Positions 42,308 to 49,952 of a stretch of 64,000 nucleotides of DNA are shown here, in pieces. A program made the translations under genes and the position numbers. Source of the stretch: Arthrobacter dokdonellae. Lineage in GTDB: Bacteria > Actinomycetota > Actinomycetes > Actinomycetales > Micrococcaceae. Under the pieces are notes generated by a model, which ran no database searches, was not told the DNA's origin, and saw nothing but the letters and a program-made list of their open reading frames with translations. Where the stretch lies: positions 3,410,001 to 3,474,000 of the forward strand of contig NZ_CP029642.1 of assembly GCF_003268655.1 (NCBI RefSeq), in the 5' to 3' direction. The stretch's first letter is position 1. Each line of letters begins with the position of its first letter.

Positions 42308-43132
42308 CTACTGCGCCGCGCCCTCGGATTCCGAACGCCGCTCCTTGACGAGCTCTTTGGTGCGCACCAGCCGCAACACCGTCACGAGCAACAGCCCGCC
42401 GGCCACGTTGAGCAGCGCCGTGTACCAGAACCAGCCGAGCCACTGCACGTAGCCAAAGGGGGCGCCGGACTGGATGGCACCGAAGATCAACAGCGAATCC
42501 AGCACGGAGTGAAAGAGCGGCAGCCCAGCGAGCAGGAATCCGCCCCCGACCGCGGCGGCGATCTTGGCCGGGATCGAGTCGGTTCCGTGCTGCATCCGGG
42601 TCATGAGCGTGATGGTGCTTCCGCCCAGCACGGCCAGCGCAGCGGTCTGCCAGGACAGGGGCGCCAGGGCGTAGTGGGCAGCGGATTCGGCGACCGTGTC
42701 GCGCCATTCGGGGAAGGCCAGCATGACCAGCCACATGAAGATCCAGCCGCCGGCGAGGTTTGCCCCCAACGTGCCGCCCCAGAGTTTGAACAGCTGGCCC
42801 GGGCGTGCCTCCTTGGCGGCGACCGCGGCGACGGGGACCAGGAACCCCTCGGTGAAAAGTTCGCTCTTGGCCAAAAGGAGCGCGATGAAGCCGATGCCGA
42901 ACGCCAGGCCGGCCAGCAGGTTGCTGCCTGTCTCATGCTTCACCGCCAGGTAGGCCATCACGCCCAGCCCCACCTCAATGCCGCCAAACAGGCCCGTCAC
43001 CAGGACCGAGGACCACGTCCTGTGCAGCCGCTGGGCGCCCTCCTCGACAATGCGGTCAAAGGTGGTCTCCAGTTCTTCCTCGACCGGCGCCTCATTGTCG
43101 CCCAGCTCGCGCCTGCGTTGCTCATCGTCCAT
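42308..43132 (-). CDS. formate/nitrite transporter (FNT) family channel
   Basis: A 274-residue protein with an acidic cytoplasmic tail (EAPVEEELETTFDRIVEEGAQRL) and six hydrophobic segments. FNT markers are the SSVLVTGLFGGIEVGLGVMA start, KSELFTEGFLVPVAAV, and GANLAGGWIFMW. The long N-terminal tail resembles the YfdC branch, whose substrate is unsettled. It should conduct a small monovalent anion. Confidence 0.85.
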   Translation of the reverse strand: MDDEQRRRELGDNEAPVEEELETTFDRIVEEGAQRLHRTWSSVLVTGLFGGIEVGLGVMAYLAVKHETGSNLLAGLAFGIGFIALLLAKSELFTEGFLVPVAAVAAKEARPGQLFKLWGGTLGANLAGGWIFMWLVMLAFPEWRDTVAESAAHYALAPLSWQTAALAVLGGSTITLMTRMQHGTDSIPAKIAAAVGGGFLLAGLPLFHSVLDSLLIFGAIQSGAPFGYVQWLGWFWYTALLNVAGGLLLVTVLRLVRTKELVKERRSESEGAAQ

Positions 43133-43328
43133 GGTGTCTCCTCACCGGCCGTGTCCGCCCCTCGGGTGCGGGCGCCGCAAACGGCGCGTGTCAGTGCATC
43201 GTATGCCCTCGCCCGCCCGACGGCCCGCCGTCGCAGCGTAACACCGGCACCCGGCAGCCCGCACCCGGCACGTCAATGGGCCGGGTCCGGTTGGACAGAC
43301 CCCCGGGGTCCCCTGACAGGATTGACGG

Positions 43329-44369
43329 ATGGCAGACCTTGAAAGTGCAATCACACCTGTCCTGGCCATCCTCGCCGCCGTGGCCGCGGCGGTGCTCCTG
43401 ACCCTGGCGGCACGGGTCGTCGCGAACTACGCATTCCGCAAGGTGCCCGGGTTCGCCGGCCGCTCGGCAAAGGCCAGGCTCCCCGTCTTCGGGGTGCTGG
43501 CGTTGATCGGCACCCGGGTTGCGCTCTCGGCCACGGCATCGGGCAGGGGCTGGTTCCCCGCCGTCGACTTTGTCACGATGACGGCACTCATCGCCGCCCT
43601 GTGCTGGCTGGCCCTGGTCTCCCTGGGCATCGCCGAGCGGCTGGTGCTGCGCCACTTCACGGCACGGAGCAAGGACAACCGCAGGCTGCGCAGGCTCACA
43701 ACGCAGGTCACGCTGGGGCGCCGCTTCATCGCGGCCCTGCTGATCACCCTGGCCGTGGCCGGGCTGCTGCTGACCATCCCGGAGGTGCGGGCCCTGGGGA
43801 CGGGGCTGCTGGCCTCCGCCGGGCTCATCTCCATCGTTGCCGGCCTGGCGGTCCAAAGCTCCCTCTCGAACGTCTTTGCCGGCGTCCAGCTTGCCTTCAC
43901 CGACGCCATCAGGATCGACGACGTCGTGGTGGTGGAGGGCTTGTGGGGCCGGATCGAGGAGATCACCATGACCTACGTGGTGGTGAGGGTCTGGGACGAA
44001 CGGATGCTCATCCTGCCCTCCACCTATTTCACCACCACGCCCTTTGAAAACTGGACCCGCAACAGCCCCAAGATCATGGGCAGCGTGGAGCTGGACGTGG
44101 ACTGGCAAACGCCGGTGGCCGAGCTCCGCGGGCACCTGGACGCCGTGCTGGCGGGCACGCCGCTGTGGGACGGGCGCACCGGAAACCTTGCGGTTACCGA
44201 CGCCGTCAACGGGGTGGTCCGCATCCGTGTGGTGGTCAGCGCCCAGGACAGCGGCGCGCTGTGGGACCTCAGGTGCCTGGTGCGTGAAGCCCTGCTCTCC
44301 CATGTCCAGCAGTCCCAGTCAGTCTCCATCCCCCGCCAGCGCTGGGAGATGATCGACACGGGGAAATAG
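43329..44369 (+). CDS. small-conductance mechanosensitive channel (MscS family)
   Basis: A 346-residue channel protecting against hypo-osmotic shock. It has about four hydrophobic segments, with the pore helix region GLLASAGLISIVAGLAVQSSLSNVFAGVQLAFTDAIRIDDVVVVEGLWGRIEEITMTYVVVRVWDERMLILPSTYF, the signature of MscS, followed by the beta and alpha/beta cytoplasmic domains. The wording is that of the MscS-like transporters common in actinobacteria rather than E. coli MscS itself. Confidence 0.92.
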   Translation: MADLESAITPVLAILAAVAAAVLLTLAARVVANYAFRKVPGFAGRSAKARLPVFGVLALIGTRVALSATASGRGWFPAVDFVTMTALIAALCWLALVSLGIAERLVLRHFTARSKDNRRLRRLTTQVTLGRRFIAALLITLAVAGLLLTIPEVRALGTGLLASAGLISIVAGLAVQSSLSNVFAGVQLAFTDAIRIDDVVVVEGLWGRIEEITMTYVVVRVWDERMLILPSTYFTTTPFENWTRNSPKIMGSVELDVDWQTPVAELRGHLDAVLAGTPLWDGRTGNLAVTDAVNGVVRIRVVVSAQDSGALWDLRCLVREALLSHVQQSQSVSIPRQRWEMIDTGK

Positions 44370-44454
44370 GCGCCCTTCGGGGAAGCGCAGCCGGCGGGAA
44401 CGCCGCGGCACGGTGACCGCGCAAGGCAACGTCCCGCCGTCGCGCCTTAATCCA

Positions 44455-44526
44455 CAACTGGGCCGCAGAAGATGTCGTAAAACCCGAAAAAACGGGTGAT
44501 TTTCGACATCTTCTGCGGCCCAGTTG
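44455..44526. repeat. family D 72-nt palindrome, copy 1 (3' of ilvE)
   Basis: Perfect 23-bp arms (44455-44477 and 44504-44526; outer bases CAACTGGGCC / GGCCCAGTTG), with a further inner stem ACCCG/CGGGT. It begins 10 nt downstream of the ilvE stop and lies between convergent genes. Confidence 0.92.
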
Positions 44527-44536
44527 GGAGGGCGGG

Positions 44537-45649
44537 TCAGGCGAGGCGGGTGAGCCAGCCGTGCAGGTCTTCCACGACGCCGGTCTGGATGCCCAGCAGC
44601 TGCTCGCGGATGGCCATGGTGACCTCGCCGGCACCGGAACCGGGCGAGGCGATGGTGCCCTCGGCCGTCTTCAGCTCGCCGATCGGGGTGATGACGGCGG
44701 CCGTGCCGCACGCGAACGCCTCGGTGATCTCGCCGTTGGCGACGCCGTCGCGCCACTCGTCAATGGTGATCTTGCGTTCCTCGACCTTCAGGCCGCGGTC
44801 GGCGGCGAGCTGCATGACGGAGGAGCGGGTGATGCCGTGCAGGATGTGGCCGTTGAGCGCCGGCGTGACCAGGCGCCCGTCCTTGAACACGAAGAAGATG
44901 TTCATGCCGCCAAGTTCCTCGATGGCGTTGTCGTTGAACGGGTCAAGGAAGAGGACCTGCTTGCAGCCCTGCGCCTCCGCCTCCATCTGCGCGGCCAGCG
45001 ACGCGGCGTAGTTGCCGCCGCACTTGGCCTCGCCCGTGCCGCCCTCGCCGGCGCGGGCGTAGGAGGTGGAGAGCCAGATGGAGACCGGCTTGAGCTCGCC
45101 GCCAAAGTAGTTCCCGGCCGGGGAGGCGATGACCCGGTAGGAGACCTCGCGCGCCGGGCGGACACCGAGGAAAGGCTCCGTGGCGATCATGAACGGGCGC
45201 AGGTACAGGGCCTCGCCGTCACCGGAGGGGACCCAGGACTCATCGGCCGCGACGAGCTGGCGCAGCGACTCGATGAAGACCTCTTCGGGCAGCTCGGGCA
45301 GGGCCAGCCGGCGGGCGGAGGTGTTGAAGCGGGCCGCGTTGGCCTCCGGGCGGAAGGACCACACGGAGCCGTCGGCGTGGCGGTAGGCCTTCAGTCCCTC
45401 GAAGATTTCCTGCCCGTAGTGCAGCACGGCCGCGGCGGGGTCCATGGCGATGGGGCCGTAGGGCTCAATGCGTGCATTGGTCCAGCCGCCGACGCCGTTT
45501 TCGTCAACCTTGAAGTCCACGACAGCGGTGTGGTCGGTGAAGTAGTCGCCAAACCCGGGGTCGGCCAGGATGGCCGCACGCTCGGTGTCGCTCTTCGGGG
45601 TGGTGGTGAGCTGCTGCGAGAATGCCAGTTCACGTGCTGTCTGGGTCAT
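44537..45649 (-). CDS. ilvE: branched-chain amino-acid aminotransferase
   Basis: PLP-dependent fold-IV transaminase for the last step of Val, Leu and Ile synthesis. The 370-residue protein has HYGQEIFEGLKAYRHADGSVWSFRPEANAARF, the PLP-lysine region GEAKCGGNYAASLAAQMEAEAQGCKQVLFLDP, and MNIFFVFKDGRLVTPALNGHILHGITRSSVMQLA. It belongs to the long actinobacterial/eukaryotic-type branch. The ribosome site GGAGGAAGC is right ahead of ATG 45649. It lies downstream of leuB on the same strand. Confidence 0.97.
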   Translation of the reverse strand: MTQTARELAFSQQLTTTPKSDTERAAILADPGFGDYFTDHTAVVDFKVDENGVGGWTNARIEPYGPIAMDPAAAVLHYGQEIFEGLKAYRHADGSVWSFRPEANAARFNTSARRLALPELPEEVFIESLRQLVAADESWVPSGDGEALYLRPFMIATEPFLGVRPAREVSYRVIASPAGNYFGGELKPVSIWLSTSYARAGEGGTGEAKCGGNYAASLAAQMEAEAQGCKQVLFLDPFNDNAIEELGGMNIFFVFKDGRLVTPALNGHILHGITRSSVMQLAADRGLKVEERKITIDEWRDGVANGEITEAFACGTAAVITPIGELKTAEGTIASPGSGAGEVTMAIREQLLGIQTGVVEDLHGWLTRLA

Positions 45650-45814
45650 GCTTCCTCCACATGGTTGCGCCCGTCAATGGATGTACCAGCCTGGGCGGAG
45701 TTCGGTGCCGAAAATCCGTGCGTTGAATGGTGTTCATGCACCGGGGATTTCAGTTACGGTGCACTCACTCTATGGGGTAAAGCCTACTCCTGCACGCCGG
45801 CCCGCTCGACGGCG

Positions 45815-46867
45815 TCAGAGGGCTGCGGCGATGGCGTCGCCGACGGCGCTGGTGGCCCGCGGGGACGCCGCATCGCGGGAGGCGATGTCAGCGGCGACGG
45901 CCGCCTCGATCCGTGCCGCCGCGCCCGGGTGGCCGAGGTGGTCCAGCAGCAGCGCGGCCGAGAGGATGGCCGCCGTCGGATCCGCCTTTTGCAGCCCGGC
46001 GATGTCCGGTGCCGAGCCGTGGACCGGCTCGAACATCGACGGCGCCGTGCGGTCCATGTTGATGTTGCCGGACGCGGCCAGGCCGATGCCGCCGGTGACG
46101 GCCGCGGCGAGGTCGGTGATGATGTCGCCAAACAGGTTGTCGGTGACGATCACGTCAAAGCGGGCCGGGTCGGTGACCAGGAAGATCATCGCGGCGTCCA
46201 CGTGCAGGTAGTCGACGGTGACCTCGGGGAACTCCTTGGCGACGGCCTCCACGGTGCGCTTCCACAGGTGGCCGGCGTGGACCAGCACGTTGTGCTTGTG
46301 CACGTAGGTCAGCTTCTTGCGCGGGCGCTCGTTGGCGCGTCGGAAGCCGTCTCGGACCACGCGCTCCACGCCGTAGGCGGTGTTGACGGAGACCTCGGTG
46401 GCGATCTCGTGCGGCGTGCCCTTGCGCAGCGCGCCGCCGTTGCCGACGTAGGGCCCCTCGGTCCCCTCGCGGACCACCACGAAATCAATGGTGCCGGGGT
46501 CGGCCAGGGGCGAGGCCACGCCGTCGTACAGGCGGGAGGGACGCAGGTTGACGTAGTGGTCCAGGCTGAAACGCAGCTTGAGCAGCATCTCGCGCTCGAT
46601 CAGGCCGGAGGGGATGGACGTGTCCCCGGGGGCCGCGCCGACCGCGCCGAAGAGGATGGCGTCGTGGCCGCGGAGGGCCTCGATGGTGGATTCCGGCAGG
46701 GTCTCCCCCGTGGCGAGCCAGTGTTCGGCGCCGAGCTCGTAATCGGTGATTTTCAGTCCGACGCCTGCTGCGGCCGTGGCCTTTTTGAGGACCTTGACGG
46801 CCTCCGCGGTGACCTCGGGGCCGATCCCGTCGCCGCCAATAACTGCAATGTCAATCGATGCGCTCAT
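45815..46867 (-). CDS. leuB: 3-isopropylmalate dehydrogenase
   Basis: NAD-dependent oxidative decarboxylase of leucine biosynthesis, 350 residues. Markers are [48 protein letters not shown], the [12 protein letters not shown] lysine/aspartate region, and [29 protein letters not shown]. Together with leuCD at 24-26 kb it completes the isopropylmalate steps. A candidate operator like the one at leuC lies about 42-56 nt upstream of the ATG. Confidence 0.97.
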   Translation of the reverse strand: MSASIDIAVIGGDGIGPEVTAEAVKVLKKATAAAGVGLKITDYELGAEHWLATGETLPESTIEALRGHDAILFGAVGAAPGDTSIPSGLIEREMLLKLRFSLDHYVNLRPSRLYDGVASPLADPGTIDFVVVREGTEGPYVGNGGALRKGTPHEIATEVSVNTAYGVERVVRDGFRRANERPRKKLTYVHKHNVLVHAGHLWKRTVEAVAKEFPEVTVDYLHVDAAMIFLVTDPARFDVIVTDNLFGDIITDLAAAVTGGIGLAASGNINMDRTAPSMFEPVHGSAPDIAGLQKADPTAAILSAALLLDHLGHPGAAARIEAAVAADIASRDAASPRATSAVGDAIAAAL

Positions 46868-46908
46868 GCGTCCACCCTAGCGAAACCATCCACATGATGG
46901 GCAAGTGA

Positions 46909-46923
46909 TCCCACATTTTGAGA
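46909..46923. promoter_or_regulatory. candidate LtbR/NdgR operator upstream of leuB
   Basis: On the leuB strand this reads TCTCAAAATGTGGGA, 12 of 15 identical to the leuC box (TCTCATTATGTGAGA). It lies 42 nt upstream of the leuB ATG, in the gap between leuB and the phrB stop. Confidence 0.6.
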
Positions 46924-46925
46924 TG

Positions 46926-48347
46926 TCACCGGATGGAGGCATACGCGTCCAGCGCGGCCCGGCGGGACTCCTGCAGGTCCACCAGCGGCTCGGGGTAGTC
47001 CGGCGTCGCCAGCTCAGGAACCCACCGCCGGACATATTGGCCCTCCGGGTCAAATTTCTTTGCCTGGGTCTCGGGGTTGAAGATTCGGAAGAACGGCGAG
47101 GCGTCAGCGCCCGAGCCCGCCACCCACTGCCAATTGGCAGGGTTGGACGCGGCGTCGGCATCCACGAGAGTGTCCCAGAACCACTGCTCCCCCACGCGCC
47201 AGTGGAACCCCAGGTTCTTGACCAGGAAGCTGGCCGCCACCATGCGAACCCGGTTGTGCATGAATCCGGTGTGCCACAATTCGCGCTGTCCCGCGTCCAC
47301 CAGCGGGATGCCCGTCCGCCCCCGCCGCCACGCCTCCAGGTGCCCGGCGCCGGTTTCCGGCTTCGCGCCGGTTTCGGGCTTCGCGCCGGTTTCGGGCTTC
47401 GCGCCGGCCGTGGCGCCGGGCCACCGCCACGGAAAGCCGTCAAACTGCGGCCGCAGGTTGGCGGTGGCCAGGTCCGGGCGGTGGAAGAGCTGGTGCCAGC
47501 AAAACTCGCGCCATCCCAGTTCCGTGCCGAACACTGCCGGGCCCGGGGATCCCGGCAGCTGGCCGCGCCGCGCCGCAAGCGCCGCCCAGACCTGGAACGG
47601 GCTGAGCTGGCCCCACCTCAGGTAGGGGGACAGACGGCTGGTGCCGGGCCTGTCCGGCCGGTCACGTGCCTCGGAGTAGTCGGCGACCGGGCCGTCAAGG
47701 AATTCCGCCAGGATGCCGTGGCCGGCGGCCGCCGTGGGGACCCACGCCCGCCGCAGGCCCCCGGCCCAGTCCGGCGCGGCGGGACGCAGGGACCATGCGT
47801 CCAGCCGGTCGCTGTCGGCCGGGGATCCGCCGAAGCCGTTGCCGGCGTCGGGCCCGCCCAGTGGAGCCCGAAAGTCACGGTCCGCCAGGGCACGCCAAAA
47901 CGGCGTGAACACCTGGTACGGCTTTCCGGCACCGGTGCGGACGGTCCAGGGTTCGTGCAGGAGGGAGGCCTGGAAGCTTTCCGCATGGAGTCCGGCAGCG
48001 GCGGCCCACTCCTTCACGGCCGAGTCCACGGCGCGTTCCGGCCCGCCATAGCGCCGGTTCCAATAGACGGCACCGGCCCCCAGCTCCCCCGCCACCGCGG
48101 CGACCACTCCGGCGCCTGCGCCGCGGCGCAGGATCAGCGGAATGCCCAGGGCCGCCAGTTCGTCCCGCAGGTCCTCCAGGGCGCGGTGCAGCCACCATTT
48201 CGCCGCACCGCCCAGCGGCCGGATGCCGGCGGATTCCTCATCCAGCACGTACAGCGCCGCCGCGGCGCCGTCCCCTGCGGCGGCCAGCAGTGCGGGGTTG
48301 TCCGCCGTGCGCAGGTCGTCCCGAAACCAGACGAGGGAAGCTTTCAT
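46926..48347 (-). CDS. phrB: deoxyribodipyrimidine photolyase (cryptochrome/photolyase family)
   Basis: Light-driven repair of cyclobutane pyrimidine dimers; binds FAD and an antenna pigment. The 473-residue protein has the N-terminal antenna domain (LVWFRDDLRTADNPALLAAA) and the FAD domain with TSRLSPYLRWGQLSPFQVW, TELGWREFCWHQLFHRPDL, GIPLVDAGQRELWHTGFMHNRVRMVAASFLVKNLGFHWRVGEQWFWDTLVDADAASNPANWQWVAGSGADASPFFRIFNP. A short VNTR-like insert (ETGAKP three times) sits before GAGHLEAWRRG. ATG 48347 follows GAAAGG. It lies directly downstream of the carotenoid operon on the same strand. Confidence 0.94.
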   Translation of the reverse strand: MKASLVWFRDDLRTADNPALLAAAGDGAAAALYVLDEESAGIRPLGGAAKWWLHRALEDLRDELAALGIPLILRRGAGAGVVAAVAGELGAGAVYWNRRYGGPERAVDSAVKEWAAAAGLHAESFQASLLHEPWTVRTGAGKPYQVFTPFWRALADRDFRAPLGGPDAGNGFGGSPADSDRLDAWSLRPAAPDWAGGLRRAWVPTAAAGHGILAEFLDGPVADYSEARDRPDRPGTSRLSPYLRWGQLSPFQVWAALAARRGQLPGSPGPAVFGTELGWREFCWHQLFHRPDLATANLRPQFDGFPWRWPGATAGAKPETGAKPETGAKPETGAGHLEAWRRGRTGIPLVDAGQRELWHTGFMHNRVRMVAASFLVKNLGFHWRVGEQWFWDTLVDADAASNPANWQWVAGSGADASPFFRIFNPETQAKKFDPEGQYVRRWVPELATPDYPEPLVDLQESRRAALDAYASIR

Positions 48348-48403
48348 GGGTGGGCCTTTCGGTGGGAACAGTGGGGTGGCGCCGGTGGTTTCATGCTGGG
48401 CCC

Positions 48404-48451
48404 TCAGGGGCGGGGCGGTCAGGCGCGGGGCGGTCAGGCGCGGGGCGGTCA
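48404..48451 (-). repeat. 15-nt tandem repeat holding four in-frame stop codons at the end of crtEb
   Basis: TGA codons read on the minus strand at 48449, 48434, 48419 and 48404, each exactly 15 nt apart, in units of CCGCCCCGCGCCTGA type. The first is the crtEb stop. Confidence 0.85.
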
Positions 48452-49297
48452 GGGGCGGGTGGCGAGCCAGATCAGCGTCAGGGTGGCGAGGAAGCCGGTC
48501 AGGTAGTTCAGCCACAGGAAGCGTTTCCAGGCGGCGTTGGCCCCGGCCGACGTCGCGTCGGTGACCCCAAGGCACGGGGCGACGTTGGCCAGGTAGGGCA
48601 CGGCCAGGACGGCCGCGAACGGCGCCGCCGTCCCGAGCATCAGCACCCCCGCGCCGGCATAGGCGGTGAACGCAAACCAGGCCGTGAACCGGGCGCCCAG
48701 CACCGTCCCGATGGAGGCCAGCCCGCCGTCGCGGTCCGGCACGATGTCCTGCACCGCGCCAAAAGCGTGGCTGGCCATCCCCCAGAGGAAGAAGGCGCCC
48801 AGGAACGCCCAGATGCCCGCCGTGAACGGGGCGTGGGCGAGCGCCAGGCCGTAGACGGCGGGCGAGACGAAGTGCGTGCTGGAGGTCAGCGAGTCCAGGA
48901 ACGGGCGCTCCTTGAACCGCAGCCGCGGCGCGCTGTAGGCGACCACGGCCAGAAGCGAGACCGCCAGGACCAGGTTCGCCACGGCGCCGCCCTGCGTGGC
49001 GAGCACCACGATGAAGGGGATGGTGGAGATCGCGGCGGCCCACAGGATGGTGCGGTGGTGCCGGCGGTCCAGCACCGCGCCCTCCACCCCGCCCTTGCGC
49101 GCATTGAGCAGGTCGGACTCGTAGTCAAAGACATCGTTGATGCCGTACATGGCCAGGTTGTAGGGGACCAGGAAGAAGAACGTTCCCAGGGCCCACAGCC
49201 AGTCGATCCGACCCGTCGCCAGAAAGTAGGCCGCCGCGAACGGGTAGGCCGTGTTGACCCAGGAGACAGGCCGGGAGGTCGCCAGCAGGTTCTTCAT
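48449..49297 (-). CDS. crtEb: lycopene elongase / UbiA-type prenyltransferase
   Basis: Membrane prenyltransferase adding two C5 units to lycopene to make the C50 precursor flavuxanthin. The 282-residue, 8-9-helix protein has the UbiA aspartate motif INDVFDYESD and second motif QDIVPDRDGG. The start is MKNLLATSRPVSWVNTAYPFAAAYFL. Its context after crtYe/crtYf and crtI fixes the role as CrtEb/LbtB type. It overlaps the crtYf end by four bases. Confidence 0.9.
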   Translation of the reverse strand: MKNLLATSRPVSWVNTAYPFAAAYFLATGRIDWLWALGTFFFLVPYNLAMYGINDVFDYESDLLNARKGGVEGAVLDRRHHRTILWAAAISTIPFIVVLATQGGAVANLVLAVSLLAVVAYSAPRLRFKERPFLDSLTSSTHFVSPAVYGLALAHAPFTAGIWAFLGAFFLWGMASHAFGAVQDIVPDRDGGLASIGTVLGARFTAWFAFTAYAGAGVLMLGTAAPFAAVLAVPYLANVAPCLGVTDATSAGANAAWKRFLWLNYLTGFLATLTLIWLATRP

Positions 49298-49617
49298 TTG
49301 GGCCTTTCGCGGGTGAACAGCAGCCATAGGCCCGGAAGCAGCAGGGCAGCCGCGGCCGGGTACGCGAAGTCCTCGACGGGCGCCAGACCCACATGGGCGC
49401 CGGCAAGCGCGTCCCCGGCGTAGCCGAAGAGCCCCGAGCCGATCATGAGGTTGTCGAAAACGCCCGTCAGGACCACCAGCACCACCAGGGTGGCGGCGAC
49501 GGCGGCCACCGGCCGCGAGCTGCCGCGCCAAGGCTTGCCGCCGGCCCGGGCCAGTGCCGCCACCAGCACGGCGAGCGCCGGGATCAGGAACAGGGCGTTG
49601 AGATGGGCGTAGTTCAT
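49294..49617 (-). CDS. crtYf: C50 carotenoid epsilon-cyclase subunit
   Basis: A 107-residue membrane protein with three hydrophobic segments, one half of the heterodimeric cyclase that closes the rings of C50 carotenoids. The lycopene-cyclase-domain wording is clear in VFDNLMIGSGLFGYAGDALAGAHVGLAPVEDFAYPAAAALLLPGLW (the PxEDF-type motif). ATG 49617 overlaps crtYe by four bases. It needs CrtYe to work. Confidence 0.88.
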   Translation of the reverse strand: MNYAHLNALFLIPALAVLVAALARAGGKPWRGSSRPVAAVAATLVVLVVLTGVFDNLMIGSGLFGYAGDALAGAHVGLAPVEDFAYPAAAALLLPGLWLLFTRERPK

Positions 49618-49952
49618 TGCCGGCTCCGCCCTGCGGGCAGCCGTTGCCGGAGCTGGAGCAGTCGCAGCGCGCCGGTGAACAGGACCATGGTCTGGTAGCA
49701 CAGGAACAGCAGGAAGAAGCCCTCCTCCAGGGGCAGCCCCGGGGCCAGCATGACGCCGGTCATGAGCGGCGTCTCACGGTGCAGGAAGATGCCGGCCGCC
49801 AGGGCGGAGACGTCCCAGGACAGAAAGAACGCGGTGCCAAGGAGCAGCACGGCCACCGCCGGCCCGGGCCGGGCAAACAGGAACAGCTTCCAGCGGGCAT
49901 CCAATAGGGCCATGCACACGAGAAGGATCAGCAGGATCAGCAGATAGCTCAT
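49614..49952 (-). CDS. crtYe: C50 carotenoid epsilon-cyclase subunit
   Basis: A 112-residue three-helix membrane protein, the partner of CrtYf. Characteristic stretch: GTAFFLSWDVSALAAGIFLHRETPLMTGVMLAPGLPLEEGFFLLFLCYQTMVLF, with the PLEE motif shared by lycopene-cyclase-domain proteins. ATG 49952 overlaps the crtI stop (ATGA). The protein ends with a basic tail (RQRLPAGRSRQ). Confidence 0.88.
   Translation of the reverse strand: MSYLLILLILLVCMALLDARWKLFLFARPGPAVAVLLLGTAFFLSWDVSALAAGIFLHRETPLMTGVMLAPGLPLEEGFFLLFLCYQTMVLFTGALRLLQLRQRLPAGRSRQ

Noticed and set aside
44455..44526. Family D palindrome as a plain Rho-independent terminator of ilvE
   Set aside because: The stem is suitable but no T-run follows on the minus strand; a termination role remains possible but is not shown.
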